DNA from: Lentisphaeria bacterium
Lineage (GTDB): Bacteria; Verrucomicrobiota; Lentisphaeria; Victivallales; Victivallaceae
Reading direction: 5' to 3'
DNA length: 32,903 bases
NCBI GenBank assembly: GCA_017466125.1
Contig: JAFTUS010000211.1
Location: 1 to 32,903, forward strand
Of this stretch, positions 7,202 to 15,662 are shown piece after piece. The position numbers and the translations under genes are program-made. Numbering within the stretch: position 1 is the first letter of the stretch; each line of letters opens with the position of its first letter. The notes beneath the pieces were generated by a model. It did not search any database. It saw only the letters and a program-made list of their open reading frames with translations, and was not told the DNA's origin.

Positions 7202-8998
7202 TTATAAAGCAGGAATATTTTTTGCTGTTATTTTTATTGTATAAACTTTTCCACCTTGTACCGGCAAGTTAAATTCTGCCGTATTATCATGGTTGACACA
7301 AATGGTACCATCTTTGGAGAATTTTGCTTTCCCTTTCCGGATTATTTGCGAATGAAATTCCGGCGACAGAATATTTTTCCCTTTTATTTCTACGGCGGAA
7401 TATTGTACCCAGGTACGATTTTCCGGGGCGTTGTTCCAATGTCCCAGTAATTTAACAGTAACATTACCTGTTCTTTCGGGTTTGAAAGCCAATTTGTAAG
7501 TTTTGAAACTGGTGTCACAGGAAACATTAGCAGTTGTCAGAACAGGAGCCATCCCAGCCCAGCCCGGAGCAATCATCGGATAAACATTTTCAGATTTTAC
7601 AGGGAGTAATCGTCCGACATTATTTCCGATAAAATCGATCCGGAAAGGAGTACTGATCGGTTTTTCTGAAATTTTTGCGGCTGAAATTTTCTTTCCGTCA
7701 ACCAAAACGTTTTCTACCGATAAGTTCTGCACATTTTCAGCCAACATTCCACGTCTGAAATCTTTTCCTTTTCGGCTGAAGGAGCAGTTCTTCAATGTCA
7801 TGCCGTTGAGATTGGAGGCATAAAATCCCCAAACAGGCAGATTGGCAGATTCGATCCAGGGACGTTCCACCGTCTCCTGCATCAGATCTTTTTCCGGGAC
7901 ATTGCTGCGATATTCCACATGAATGTTTTCCATGTGTATATTTTTCATGGATGATGTTGGTTCCCAGTTGATCAACTGGACGGCATGAGAACCGACTTCT
8001 GTTGCTTTGATGTTTCTCAAGGTAATATTTTCGACCTGATTTTGTTTGTTGGGATACAAGACAAACATATTCCGTACATGATGGATTTTCAAATCCTGCA
8101 ATTGGATATTTTTCAATTTTCCCGGCATAGCCCCCCAGGCTCCCGGTTGAAAATTCAATGCAGAATAGGTGTCATATTTCCTGCCGTTTGAACGATGCGA
8201 ATAGACACTGTCACCATAGAGATAGCAATTTTTCATAATGAAATCTTCTGCAGGTCCAATAATCCGGACAGCATTGCATGAGGTATTCAGGGTGCAGTTT
8301 GAAATCAGGACGTTTTGCAGGTAACAGCCCGCAATGGAGTCGTCTCCGGTGAAAATCCTGCAACGGTCGATCAGAACGTTTTTGCAATATTTGAGGTGAA
8401 TACCGTCCCAGCCTTCGGTAATGGTCAAGGATTCAAATTTTGCATTTTCGAGTTCCATCATCAGCAATGTATAGTTGCCGGATCTGCGAACTTCAACGTT
8501 GTCGATACTGACATTTTTACATTTGCTGAAAATAATTGTGTGCGGTCCTCTGATACCATCTTCGCCTTTTTTATCTTCCACATGACAGCCGTCAATGATA
8601 CCGCCGCCGGTGATACGGATATTTTCAGCATTTTCTGCGAAAATAAGACAACGGGCCCAACGGCCGGAGAAAAGAGCCTCTTTCGGTTCAATATGGTCTT
8701 CAAGAACTTGAGTCGCACGCAAAATGGTTCCTTTCGGAAGATTTAACGTTACATTACTTTTCAAGTAAATTCCTTTAACGAAATATTCTCCGGGAGGAAT
8801 TGTCACAACTCCGCCGCCAGCTTGAGAACACTGAGTGATCGCCTGATTGATGATATCAGTATTCCGCTGCACCATGTCGGGAATTGCGCCAAGTTTGGCT
8901 GTATTCCACTCCCGAGCGGGCTTGAGCCCTGCAAATAAAGGCAGAGATACCAGCCCCAATGCCAAAACGATAAACTTTGTCATATCCTGAATATTCAT
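7202..8998 (-). CDS. Secreted GH28-like right-handed beta-helix protein (pectin/polygalacturonide type)
   Basis: A 598-residue exported protein. Residues 1-24 (MNIQDMTKFIVLALGLVSLP) form a signal peptide ending near LFAG. The next 400 residues are a parallel beta-helix with repeated N-V-x-I-x-N/D strands, introduced by GGGVVTIPPGEYFVKGIYLK as in polygalacturonases. The catalytic-type parts GWDGIHLKYCKNV and FTGDDSIAG, near residues 198-220, correspond to the GH28 Asp pair motifs. The later GHG and RIK motifs are not evident; NAVRIIGPA sits at the second place. The last 130 residues look like a beta-sandwich. The start ATG 8998 has AGGA just upstream; an earlier TTG at 9010 is rejected. A GH28 hydrolase or a related beta-helix lyase/epimerase fits best. 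It lies 60 bases behind a pseudopilin gene, in the same direction. Confidence 0.75.
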   Translation of the reverse strand: MNIQDMTKFIVLALGLVSLPLFAGLKPAREWNTAKLGAIPDMVQRNTDIINQAITQCSQAGGGVVTIPPGEYFVKGIYLKSNVTLNLPKGTILRATQVLEDHIEPKEALFSGRWARCLIFAENAENIRITGGGIIDGCHVEDKKGEDGIRGPHTIIFSKCKNVSIDNVEVRRSGNYTLLMMELENAKFESLTITEGWDGIHLKYCKNVLIDRCRIFTGDDSIAGCYLQNVLISNCTLNTSCNAVRIIGPAEDFIMKNCYLYGDSVYSHRSNGRKYDTYSALNFQPGAWGAMPGKLKNIQLQDLKIHHVRNMFVLYPNKQNQVENITLRNIKATEVGSHAVQLINWEPTSSMKNIHMENIHVEYRSNVPEKDLMQETVERPWIESANLPVWGFYASNLNGMTLKNCSFSRKGKDFRRGMLAENVQNLSVENVLVDGKKISAAKISEKPISTPFRIDFIGNNVGRLLPVKSENVYPMIAPGWAGMAPVLTTANVSCDTSFKTYKLAFKPERTGNVTVKLLGHWNNAPENRTWVQYSAVEIKGKNILSPEFHSQIIRKGKAKFSKDGTICVNHDNTAEFNLPVQGGKVYTIKITAKNIPAL

Positions 8999-9058
8999 TT
9001 TTCCTGACAACTGAAATAAAAACTTACGATATTACAATTACTGTATCAGACAGATTTT

Positions 9059-9781
9059 TTATTGAGCCTTGACACCGTCAGACTTGTAGGCACATGAAAC
9101 AGAATTTTTCAAATTCTGCAGTTCGCCGTAAGACAAAGCACTGACGTGCATATCAAAAAATCCGCCGACAACGGTGTCGCTGTGGGGCAACCCTACTGCA
9201 AAACCATCCCAAGTTGCTTCATCGGGATCAAACTGATAGTGGCTGCTGGTTGAAGTTGCATCTGTTGTTCCGCGTGTTTCCAGGAACAATACAGAATTGC
9301 CGGGTTCACGGATTGAAGAGATGACATAAGCAGGACGGGTAGAATCTCCGTCAAAGAAAGTTACTTTGCCAAACCAGTTGTAACCTTGAGAAGTGATCCG
9401 GGCGTCTGCGCCAATGTTGTAAAAGGCATAAGTTCCGGTATACTCCTGTTTTTCTGCATCAATAGTAACGTCAGTCGGGCAAACGGATATTTTACGGTCA
9501 AGATAATTGCCGAAAAATACGCCGAGCGGTTTTGCCCAGGAGCCTTCATAAGCACCATTCTTTCCAGGACCGAATTTACCATATTGTGAAAAAGTTATAT
9601 TTCTGTGATCATCAGCATAAAGCGCAACGCTCAACAAAACTTGTTTCTGGTTATTGACACAGGCTGATTTGTTGGCTGCTGCCCGGGCCTTATTCAACGC
9701 GGGAAGAAGCATGGCGGCAAGGATGGCAATTATTGCGATGACGACCAACAGTTCGATAAGGGTAAAGTTTTGTTTTTTCAT
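9059..9781 (-). CDS. Prepilin-type N-methylation protein (type II secretion G-like pseudopilin, H-X9-D type)
   Basis: A 240-residue protein beginning [20 protein letters not shown]. The short basic leader, the processing position before Phe-Thr-Leu-Ile-Glu with glutamate at +5, and the hydrophobic helix define a type IV pilin/pseudopilin. Cleavage would fall after a non-glycine residue (Gln-Asn), as is usual in Lentisphaerota members. The C-terminal [18 protein letters not shown] is the H-X9-D-G signature with Met in place of Gly. The start is ATG 9781 with AGGAG upstream; an in-frame ATG further out (9829) is less likely. Such proteins are numerous in Lentisphaerota next to polysaccharide-degradation genes. 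It precedes the beta-helix gene in one probable operon and may help surface display or export of that enzyme; this is inference. Confidence 0.92.
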   Translation of the reverse strand: MKKQNFTLIELLVVIAIIAILAAMLLPALNKARAAANKSACVNNQKQVLLSVALYADDHRNITFSQYGKFGPGKNGAYEGSWAKPLGVFFGNYLDRKISVCPTDVTIDAEKQEYTGTYAFYNIGADARITSQGYNWFGKVTFFDGDSTRPAYVISSIREPGNSVLFLETRGTTDATSTSSHYQFDPDEATWDGFAVGLPHSDTVVGGFFDMHVSALSYGELQNLKNSVSCAYKSDGVKAQ

Positions 9782-9839
9782 TTTCTTCTCCTGTAATTTT
9801 GTTTTGTTTTTGTGTAGTTGTATAAACACCTGTGATTTT

Positions 9840-9857
9840 CAATGTTGGATAACATTG
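9840..9857. promoter_or_regulatory. Palindrome CAATGTT-GGAT-AACATTG, candidate operator
   Basis: Perfect 7-bp arms with a 4-base spacer, 58 bases upstream of the pseudopilin start. On the minus strand it overlaps a possible -10 (TGTTAT, 9849-9854) whose -35 TTGACA is at 9874-9879, spacing 19. A repressor site controlling the pseudopilin and beta-helix genes is a fair reading. Confidence 0.4.
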
Positions 9858-9995
9858 ACGATGCAAATTATTCTGTCAAATAACCCTCCTTTCTCTTGTA
9901 TAGACTTCAGCGGCACGCATTTTATCTGCCTTATTATTTCAAATCTTATAGACTGTCACCGTTTTTATGCTGAAATAATATACCTCTTAAAAAAC

Positions 9996-10016
9996 AAAAT
10001 ACTTGTAAAATACTCG
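9996..10016. promoter_or_regulatory. Tandem 10-bp repeats before AraC gene, candidate operator
   Basis: AAAATACTTG at 9996-10005 and AAAATACTCG at 10007-10016, phased at 11 bp, about 90 bases before the AraC-family start. AraC-type proteins commonly bind direct repeats; this is inferred. The rest of 9782-10100 is A/T-rich divergent spacer with no other clear gene. Confidence 0.3.
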
Positions 10017-10100
10017 CATGTTTTTTTGTTTTACTTGCTTTTTTTAATAATTGTGCTACTTTTATCATATTGCAGAAAAAATAAAAAATGAAAGAAAAAA

Positions 10101-10958
10101 ATGTTACAAAAATCATTTCAATGCTTTGAGCCATGGATCAGACTGGACAGCGATTTGTATGATATCACCCATCATACGCTTTCTTCGGGAAGTTTCCCGA
10201 TGCACAGTCATGATAACTGTGTTGAAATAATTTTCATTATTCAGGGCAAAGCCATACATATTATAAATAATAATCATAATCCAATTTCCCGGGGCGATGT
10301 TTTTTTTATTTCTCCCGGTGAACTGCACGGTTTTTCTGAATGCAGTGATCTGGAACTTTATAATATATCATGCTCCATAGAAATTTTGCGTATTTTTGAA
10401 ATTGATGTAACTTTCTGGTATAACCTGAAGCAGCATTTAACTCATGAATGCACCAGACACAGTTGGCAACTTAATGCCATGGAACAATATAATGCACGGA
10501 AACTTCTGGAAAATATCTATGATGAATACCAGAAAAAAGATGTATTATCACGAAAGTTGAAAATTCACAGTTTTTTTATTCTGCTGTTGGCGATCATCGC
10601 GCAGGCGGGGGAACATCAGGAACATTTCGCCATTGACACTTCCCATTGGGAACAGCATGTAGAAATTTTTCTGCGTAAACATTTTCAGGAAAAAATCAGT
10701 GTAAAAAAACTGGCGAAGATGTTTCATCATTCAGAGAGTCAACTCTTCCGTAAGTTCCGTAATCATTATGGCTTCAGCCCGATGGAGTATTTGCAGAATA
10801 TCCGCTTGGAACACGCCAGTTATTTACTCAATGAAACGTCCTTATCTATCAGCGAAATCGCGTATCAAAGCGGTTTTTCGGACTGTTGCTATTTCAGTAA
10901 CTGTTTCCGCAAGAAATATGGCGTTTCGCCCAAAAAATACAAAGCGAAAATTTATTGA
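10101..10958 (+). CDS. AraC-family transcriptional regulator (cupin sensor plus HTH)
   Basis: A 285-residue regulator. The N-terminal cupin-like sensor shows MHSHDNCVEIIFIIQGKAIH near residue 34 and GDVFFISPGELHGF near 66. The C-terminal about 100 residues form the two helix-turn-helix motifs: KISVKKLAKMFHHSESQLFRKFR, then SISEIAYQSGFSDCCYFSNC, closing with the family signature RKKYGVSPKKYK. The gene is divergent from the pseudopilin and beta-helix unit and converges on a GH39-like gene, so it is most likely the sugar-responsive activator of the pseudopilin unit. No strong ribosome site precedes ATG 10101. It is A/T-richer than the cluster to the right. The inducer is unknown. Confidence 0.9.
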   Translation: MLQKSFQCFEPWIRLDSDLYDITHHTLSSGSFPMHSHDNCVEIIFIIQGKAIHIINNNHNPISRGDVFFISPGELHGFSECSDLELYNISCSIEILRIFEIDVTFWYNLKQHLTHECTRHSWQLNAMEQYNARKLLENIYDEYQKKDVLSRKLKIHSFFILLLAIIAQAGEHQEHFAIDTSHWEQHVEIFLRKHFQEKISVKKLAKMFHHSESQLFRKFRNHYGFSPMEYLQNIRLEHASYLLNETSLSISEIAYQSGFSDCCYFSNCFRKKYGVSPKKYKAKIY

Positions 10959-11067
10959 AGCAGCTACGTTTCAGACACCACCACCGAACACCCTTTGTGC
11001 CAAAATGCAGTCCGGACTTTCGGCAGTGGCATCCTGCTGCAGAACGGGGAAAAATTTCCCGGAAATA

Positions 11068-12819
11068 TCAAGCATTTTCCAGATAAACAAACGTATTAGG
11101 CTCCATTTCAAACGAAATACCTCCGTCACTGTTTTTCCTGAAAGCGGTCTCTTCAAAGCTCCGTTCTCTGTCCACGATGTACAGTTTGGCATCCGTCAGG
11201 TCTGTCCCTTTTACCTTGACCGTCAGAGAAATCGCTTCCGGAAGCTCATCGCACTCAACGTAATTGGAGAGCAACATCCCGATTTTTCCATCCCCATCGG
11301 CTGCCGCCGTTGCGTAAATACTGTTTCTGCCGCCGTTATCCACCTTTATTTGTGTGCCAAGCTCCAAGAGTTTACTCCATGCGATAAAGGGATAATAACC
11401 TTTCAGCGGCCGGAAGGTGTAAAAATCAAACATCCCGTTGAAAGCACAGGGGCGGGCATCATAGTACATCAGCATATCCACCGGAGCATCCTGCCCGCTG
11501 CTCATGCCCGCCGCTGTGAATACGGCTCCTTTTATGCTGATGATCGTTTCGATGGAATAAATAAATTCTGCACTCCAACTGCGGACATAGTTCCATTCAT
11601 TCAAGATACTTTCAATTTTGTCATATCCGTGTTCGTCAAGCATTTTCCGGATCATTCCGGCAGCCGCGCTGATCATTGCGGGTTCCGTACAGTAAATATG
11701 CCAGGAGAAAAAGTCCATCGGTACGCGTTCTCCTGTAACCATTGCCGCAAGGAAACGTTTCAGCCAACGCTGATTTCCGGCGAGAGCCGGGCCGCCGATC
11801 TTCAAATGCGGGAAACATTTTTTCAAGTGTGTTGCGGCAATGCGGAACAATTCAAAGAACTCCTCATCGGTTCCCTGCCAGGTCTTTTTGTCCTCTTGAC
11901 CACTGCTGAGATCCGGTTCGTTCCAAATCTCCCAGTATTCGATATTCATGTGGTGCCCCTCTGCCCAGCCTTCGTTGCAGTGGCGGATAATATGCTCACA
12001 GATCACAGCCCACTTTTTGAAATCCGGCGGAACCTGAGTGCCGTATTTTTTTGGGTTGTGTTCGATTTTACTGCCCAGACGGAAAAATACTTTAGTGCCG
12101 CCTTCCATGATTTGAAAGTGAAAACGATCCGTCAATGTGAAGTCATACGACGCCGGATCGTACGGCTCTTTGCTGAAATCCGGAAAAATCGCGTGTATAT
12201 CCACTGAATGTTCACCACCGTAACCACTCCAGAAAGCGGCATCGTGATTGCGGGCATAAGGGATTTTTGCCGCCTTCCACAAGGGCAGATTTCCCCGGGT
12301 CTGATCGCCGCGTGCAATGCAGGGACCGTTGTTGACCGCATTCATATATTTTATTTTTCCGAGCGTTTCATCCGGGTCAACGGTAACGGTCAACTCCTTC
12401 GGGGGAGGTAACGGGCGCATTTCAGCAAATCCGAAAGAACCGCTGTTCGCGCCCCGCCGGATATGGACCGTCAGCAGATTTTTCCCTTTCCGTCCCAACC
12501 CGGTAAAAAAATGGTATCCCGGCTGAAAAAAACAGGTTTTATTCCCCGTTTCCATAACAGAAAAGATTTTTTCGCCATTCAAATACACCTCCCAGAACCA
12601 ATCAGCAGAACCACTCAATGAAAGTTCCATGTCACTGTCAAGTTCAAAGGAGTTGTAAACAAAACTCTCCTCAAATTCGGGATGTTCCTCCGGGTTCAGA
12701 GTATCAAGGTCGATCACGCCGTCAGACTCCAGTTGAAACGGGATCGCCCCGGCGGGGATCGCCATAATTTCCACCCCTTCCTTTTTGAGGGCGTAAAACC
12801 AATTTTCTGAAATATTCAT
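11068..12819 (-). CDS. GH39-like glycoside hydrolase (beta-xylosidase/iduronidase-type clan A barrel)
   Basis: A 583-residue protein without signal peptide, so probably cytoplasmic. Residues about 40-140 form a jelly-roll like those in front of clan-A hydrolases (ADWFWEVYLNGEKIF, then GKNLLTVHIRRGAN). The barrel follows with IEYWEIWNEPDLSSGQ near residue 298, where the Glu of NEP is the expected acid/base, and SILNEWNYVRSW near 407, where the Glu of NEW is the expected nucleophile. DFFSWHIYCTEP lies between them. A C-terminal beta domain ends the protein. GH39 fits best; relatives in GH51 or other clan-A families remain possible. The start has AAAGGAG. It is divergent from an AraC gene at 12939 with several palindromes between, and so is likely controlled by it. 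Confidence 0.75.
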   Translation of the reverse strand: MNISENWFYALKKEGVEIMAIPAGAIPFQLESDGVIDLDTLNPEEHPEFEESFVYNSFELDSDMELSLSGSADWFWEVYLNGEKIFSVMETGNKTCFFQPGYHFFTGLGRKGKNLLTVHIRRGANSGSFGFAEMRPLPPPKELTVTVDPDETLGKIKYMNAVNNGPCIARGDQTRGNLPLWKAAKIPYARNHDAAFWSGYGGEHSVDIHAIFPDFSKEPYDPASYDFTLTDRFHFQIMEGGTKVFFRLGSKIEHNPKKYGTQVPPDFKKWAVICEHIIRHCNEGWAEGHHMNIEYWEIWNEPDLSSGQEDKKTWQGTDEEFFELFRIAATHLKKCFPHLKIGGPALAGNQRWLKRFLAAMVTGERVPMDFFSWHIYCTEPAMISAAAGMIRKMLDEHGYDKIESILNEWNYVRSWSAEFIYSIETIISIKGAVFTAAGMSSGQDAPVDMLMYYDARPCAFNGMFDFYTFRPLKGYYPFIAWSKLLELGTQIKVDNGGRNSIYATAAADGDGKIGMLLSNYVECDELPEAISLTVKVKGTDLTDAKLYIVDRERSFEETAFRKNSDGGISFEMEPNTFVYLENA

Positions 12820-12864
12820 AGTGTTTTTCTCCTTTTGATTTGATATTTTGTATCACATGAAGTA

Positions 12865-12893
12865 TAATATAGCATCATAATCCAATACAGCAA
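12865..12893 (-). promoter_or_regulatory. Probable promoter of the GH39-like gene with overlapping palindrome
   Basis: On the minus strand TTGCTG (12888-12893) stands 16 bases before TATATT (12866-12871). The perfect palindrome ACAGCA-A-TGCTGT (12887-12899) covers the -35, suggesting an operator that blocks or recruits polymerase. Confidence 0.4.
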
Positions 12894-12900
12894 TGCTGTT

Positions 12901-12932
12901 TTTTGCAAAATAAATTGAGGTTTTGTGCAAAA
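12901..12932. promoter_or_regulatory. Paired TTTTG(TG)CAAAA palindromes, candidate AraC autoregulatory site
   Basis: TTTTGCAAAA at 12901-12910 and TTTTGTGCAAAA at 12921-12932 are both palindromic and start 20 bp apart, about two helical turns. They end seven bases before the AraC-family ATG. The spacing resembles paired AraC half-sites; binding is inferred. Confidence 0.4.
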
Positions 12933-12938
12933 TTTACT

Positions 12939-13778
12939 ATGAAATCTGAAGTCTGCAACCTTACCAATCTGAAACGCCTGACCGCTTACCCCTACCCCCT
13001 CTGCGAAGTCGGTATCATGATCAACCATGCCGCCCCCGAAAAAGAGGTTCTGCTGGATCGCTTGTTTGTCTGTTTCAGTTTCAACAAAGAGGCGTATGAA
13101 AATCCGTCGGGAAGTGATTTATACCCTACCTTCAGTATTCTGCCCCCCGGAACGCTTTTACGCCGTACCCAAAGACTCCTTCACGACGAACTCTTTTTCT
13201 CCTATACCCCCGAAGTGTCGGAAAAATTGACTCCCATACTGTGCAAAGACGGAAAAAACTACCAGCATTTATTCTACCTGCCGGATGCGGCGTTCCGGGA
13301 GGATTTGCAGCGGTTGCGCAATCTGCTGCAGGACAAAGTGACCCTCGGTAACGCTGACCGTATCGACGTCCTTGCCATGCAGATGATTTTCAATGGCATA
13401 TCCACGGCGTTACCCTTTTCCCCCGCCGCCCCGAAACAGCCCGATACAGGCATGAAAATCCAGGAGATCGCCCTGCAGTTGAAAAGAGGCAAGCCGCTTG
13501 CTTCTCTGCTCAAGCAGTACGGTTACAGCCGCCGCAGTTTTTATTATGAGTGGAACAGTACATTTTCCGTCACGCCCAAACAATTTTTGATCACCGCCCG
13601 TCTGGAACGTTCTCAAAAACTTTTGATCAGCGGAAAACTCCCTGCCGCAGAAATCGCCGCAAAGTGCGGTTTTTCCAGTTTGCGTTATTTTTACGAGTGT
13701 TTTCAGAAACACTGCAACTGCACACCGGGCGAATACCGGAAACGTTTTCAAGGGGAGAAATGCCGCCAGAGGCGTTGA
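12939..13778 (+). CDS. AraC-family transcriptional regulator
   Basis: A 279-residue regulator. The C-terminal about 95 residues form a double helix-turn-helix, PLASLLKQYGYSRRSFYYEW and AAEIAAKCGFSSLRYFYECF, ending with the family signature CNCTPGEYRKRF. The N-terminal 170 residues are not a clear cupin, although LYPTFSILPPGTLLRRT sits where the 'G..l.l.pP' turn of the sensor would be. ATG 12939 is chosen; an upstream TTG at 12903 would place two palindromes inside the coding region. It is divergent from the GH39-like gene, which it most likely controls. Downstream, a 156-base spacer separates it from rubrerythrin. Confidence 0.85.
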   Translation: MKSEVCNLTNLKRLTAYPYPLCEVGIMINHAAPEKEVLLDRLFVCFSFNKEAYENPSGSDLYPTFSILPPGTLLRRTQRLLHDELFFSYTPEVSEKLTPILCKDGKNYQHLFYLPDAAFREDLQRLRNLLQDKVTLGNADRIDVLAMQMIFNGISTALPFSPAAPKQPDTGMKIQEIALQLKRGKPLASLLKQYGYSRRSFYYEWNSTFSVTPKQFLITARLERSQKLLISGKLPAAEIAAKCGFSSLRYFYECFQKHCNCTPGEYRKRFQGEKCRQRR

Positions 13779-13864
13779 AAGAACAGTATATACCGGTTTC
13801 CCCGATAAAAAATCAATTTGCGTTCCGCTGTCCGAATTTTTTTTTAATTTTTTCGGAAAAACGC

Positions 13865-13912
13865 TTGAAAAATAAAAAAGATGATGTAATTTTTGGTATG
13901 GAACAATCCATA
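13865..13912 (+). promoter_or_regulatory. Possible rubrerythrin promoter and inverted repeat
   Basis: TTGAAA (13865-13870) stands 16 bases before TAATTT (13887-13892), a weak -10. It is followed by the inverted repeat TATGGA-ACAA-TCCATA (13897-13912) just downstream. The repeat could be an oxidative-stress operator or a 5' hairpin; neither is shown. Confidence 0.3.
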
Positions 13913-13934
13913 ACCACAATCAAGGAGAAATAAA

Positions 13935-14468
13935 ATGGAACTCAAAGGAAGTAAAACCGAAGCCAATCTGGCTTACGCCTTCGCCGGTGAATCTCAGGCC
14001 CGCAACAAATACACCTACTTTGCCAGCGTTGCACGCAAAGAAGGGTATGAACAGATCGCTGCCATCTTTGAAGAAACTGCCAATAACGAAAAAGAACATG
14101 CAAAACTCTGGTTCAAGGCTCTGGGATGGCTGAGCGATACCCCCGCCAATCTGGTCTCCGCCGCTGCCGGTGAACACGAAGAATGGACCGATATGTACAA
14201 ACGCTTCTCCGAAGAAGCCAAAGCAGAAGGTTTCGACGCCCTCGCCGTCCAGTTCGCACAGGTCGCCCAGATCGAAAAACGTCATGAAGAACGTTATCTG
14301 AAACTCGCCGCCAATGTGGAAAAAGGCGAAGTCTGGGTCAGAACCGCCCCCAACCGCTGGGAATGCCGCAACTGCGGTCACGTCTACATCGGCGAAAAGG
14401 CTCCCACCGTCTGCCCCGTCTGCAAACATCCGCAGGCATATTTCCAGATCGAACCTGAAAATTACTGA
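13935..14468 (+). CDS. Rubrerythrin
   Basis: A 177-residue non-haem iron protein that reduces hydrogen peroxide in the cytoplasm of anaerobes. The N-terminal four-helix bundle holds the di-iron ligands FAGESQARNKY near residue 17, ANNEKEHAK near 50, GEHEEWTDMY near 77 and QIEKRHEERY near 112. The C-terminal rubredoxin-like domain has paired cysteines ECRNCGHVY and CPVCKHPQAYF for the single iron centre. Length fits the classical two-domain form. A strong AAGGAG precedes the ATG. The gene is probably monocistronic: it ends in a textbook terminator at 14481-14510. It points to an anaerobic, oxygen-sensitive lifestyle. Confidence 0.96.
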   Translation: MELKGSKTEANLAYAFAGESQARNKYTYFASVARKEGYEQIAAIFEETANNEKEHAKLWFKALGWLSDTPANLVSAAAGEHEEWTDMYKRFSEEAKAEGFDALAVQFAQVAQIEKRHEERYLKLAANVEKGEVWVRTAPNRWECRNCGHVYIGEKAPTVCPVCKHPQAYFQIEPENY

Positions 14469-14480
14469 TCTCTGTATCAG

Positions 14481-14510
14481 AAAAAACGCCGGACTCCCGG
14501 CGTTTTTTTT
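14481..14510 (+). terminator. Rho-independent terminator of rubrerythrin
   Basis: Stem AACGCCGG/CCGGCGTT with loop ACTC, followed by a run of eight T. The next gene begins directly after it. Confidence 0.93.
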
Positions 14511-14528
14511 ATGTGGAAAGGTTATAAA

Positions 14529-15593
14529 ATGAAGAGATACGGCAAGGTGTTGGAAATACTCAATGAATTTGAAAAAATGGGTATTCCATCTGTTGATTGT
14601 GTGATTTACCATAAAGGGGAATGTGTATTCCGTCATCAGGCGGGATTTTCCGATGAAGAGCGCACAAAACCCATAGACGGCAGCGAAAGATACAACATCT
14701 ATTCCTGTTCCAAACCCATTACATGCACAGCGGCACTTCAACTGGTCGAAAAAGGGCTGATCGGTCTGGATACTCCCGTCAGTGAATATCTGCCGGAATT
14801 CAGACAACTGAAAAAAACAATTGACGGAAAAACCGGAGATGTGAAAAACATCATGACAGTCCGTCATCTTTTCACCATGTCCGGCGGTCTGACCTACAAT
14901 GTCACCAGTAAAAATATCCGTCTGGGACAAAAAGAGACCAACGGCGTCATGCAAACCCGCGCGGCAATGAAGTATCTGGCAAAAGACCCGCTCATCTTTG
15001 AACCGGGCGAACGCTTTGAATACAGTCTCTGTCACGACGTTCTCGCCGCAGTTGCAGAGACTGTTTCCGGCATGACCTTTGGAGAATATGTAAAGCGGAA
15101 CATCTTTGACCCCTGCGGAATGAAACATACCACGTTTCTGCTGCCGGAAGAGGAGTTGAAAGAGATCGCCGCTCAATACCGTTACGATGAAGCCGCAAAG
15201 AAATTCGATCCGGTCGGCCCGCAGATCCAGCACTACAAACTGGGTTCGGCGTATGAGAGCGGCGGGGCGGGATGTGTTTCATCTGTGGATGATTACATCC
15301 GCTTTCTGGAATGTTTACGCACCGGGAAACTGCTCCGGCAGGAAACACTTGAGTTGATGCAGACGCCGCAAATCAATGACACCAACCCCGCCGACTACGC
15401 CTACGGTCTCGGCGTACGCTGTCCCTCCACGGGCAGCAGTTTGCAGGACTTCGGCTGGGGCGGAGCGGCAGGAGCATTTCTGGCTGTACTGCCGCAGGCG
15501 GAAGCGACCATCTTCCATGCCCAGCACGTTTTATGCTCCCCCAATCAGCCCATGCGCATCAATCTGGTCAACGCCTTTCTGAAAGATCTGTGA
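14529..15593 (+). CDS. Beta-lactamase-fold serine hydrolase (class C/esterase-like)
   Basis: A 354-residue cytoplasmic protein of the class-C beta-lactamase/esterase/DD-peptidase superfamily. The catalytic S-x-x-K motif reads YSCSKPITCTAAL near residue 59. Flanking signatures are present: LDTPVSEYLPEF near 85, RHLFTMSGGL near 112, and GWGGAAGAFLAV near 315 for the third motif. The second motif, usually Y-x-N, reads FEYSLCHDVLAAV near 162, so the Asn is replaced and activity may lean to esterase. No signal peptide is seen, which argues against peptidoglycan or antibiotic action. I chose ATG 14529, which has AAAGG; ATG 14511 abuts the preceding terminator. Substrate unknown; possibly a sugar-ester or lactone hydrolase. 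Confidence 0.82.
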   Translation: MKRYGKVLEILNEFEKMGIPSVDCVIYHKGECVFRHQAGFSDEERTKPIDGSERYNIYSCSKPITCTAALQLVEKGLIGLDTPVSEYLPEFRQLKKTIDGKTGDVKNIMTVRHLFTMSGGLTYNVTSKNIRLGQKETNGVMQTRAAMKYLAKDPLIFEPGERFEYSLCHDVLAAVAETVSGMTFGEYVKRNIFDPCGMKHTTFLLPEEELKEIAAQYRYDEAAKKFDPVGPQIQHYKLGSAYESGGAGCVSSVDDYIRFLECLRTGKLLRQETLELMQTPQINDTNPADYAYGLGVRCPSTGSSLQDFGWGGAAGAFLAVLPQAEATIFHAQHVLCSPNQPMRINLVNAFLKDL

Positions 15594-15601
15594 TTTGAAA
15601 T

Positions 15602-15660
15602 AAAAAACGGGGCTGCCGCTGCTCTTCTGAGTTTTGCGACAGCCCCGTTTACTGTATTTT
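15602..15660. terminator. Bidirectional terminator between convergent genes
   Basis: Inverted repeat AAACGGGGCTG (about 15604-15614) with CAGCCCCGTTT (about 15640-15650). It has A-rich sequence on the left and T-rich on the right, so it can end both the hydrolase and the opposing GH4 gene. Confidence 0.75.
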
Positions 15661-15662
15661 TA

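Noticed and set aside
7051..7272. Small open frame after the SGNH gene
   Set aside because: It runs through two hairpins, has no clear ribosome site and no recognisable domain.
10768..12207. Plus-strand open frame of 479 codons
   Set aside because: Spans the end of the AraC gene in another frame and the antisense of the GH39-like gene.
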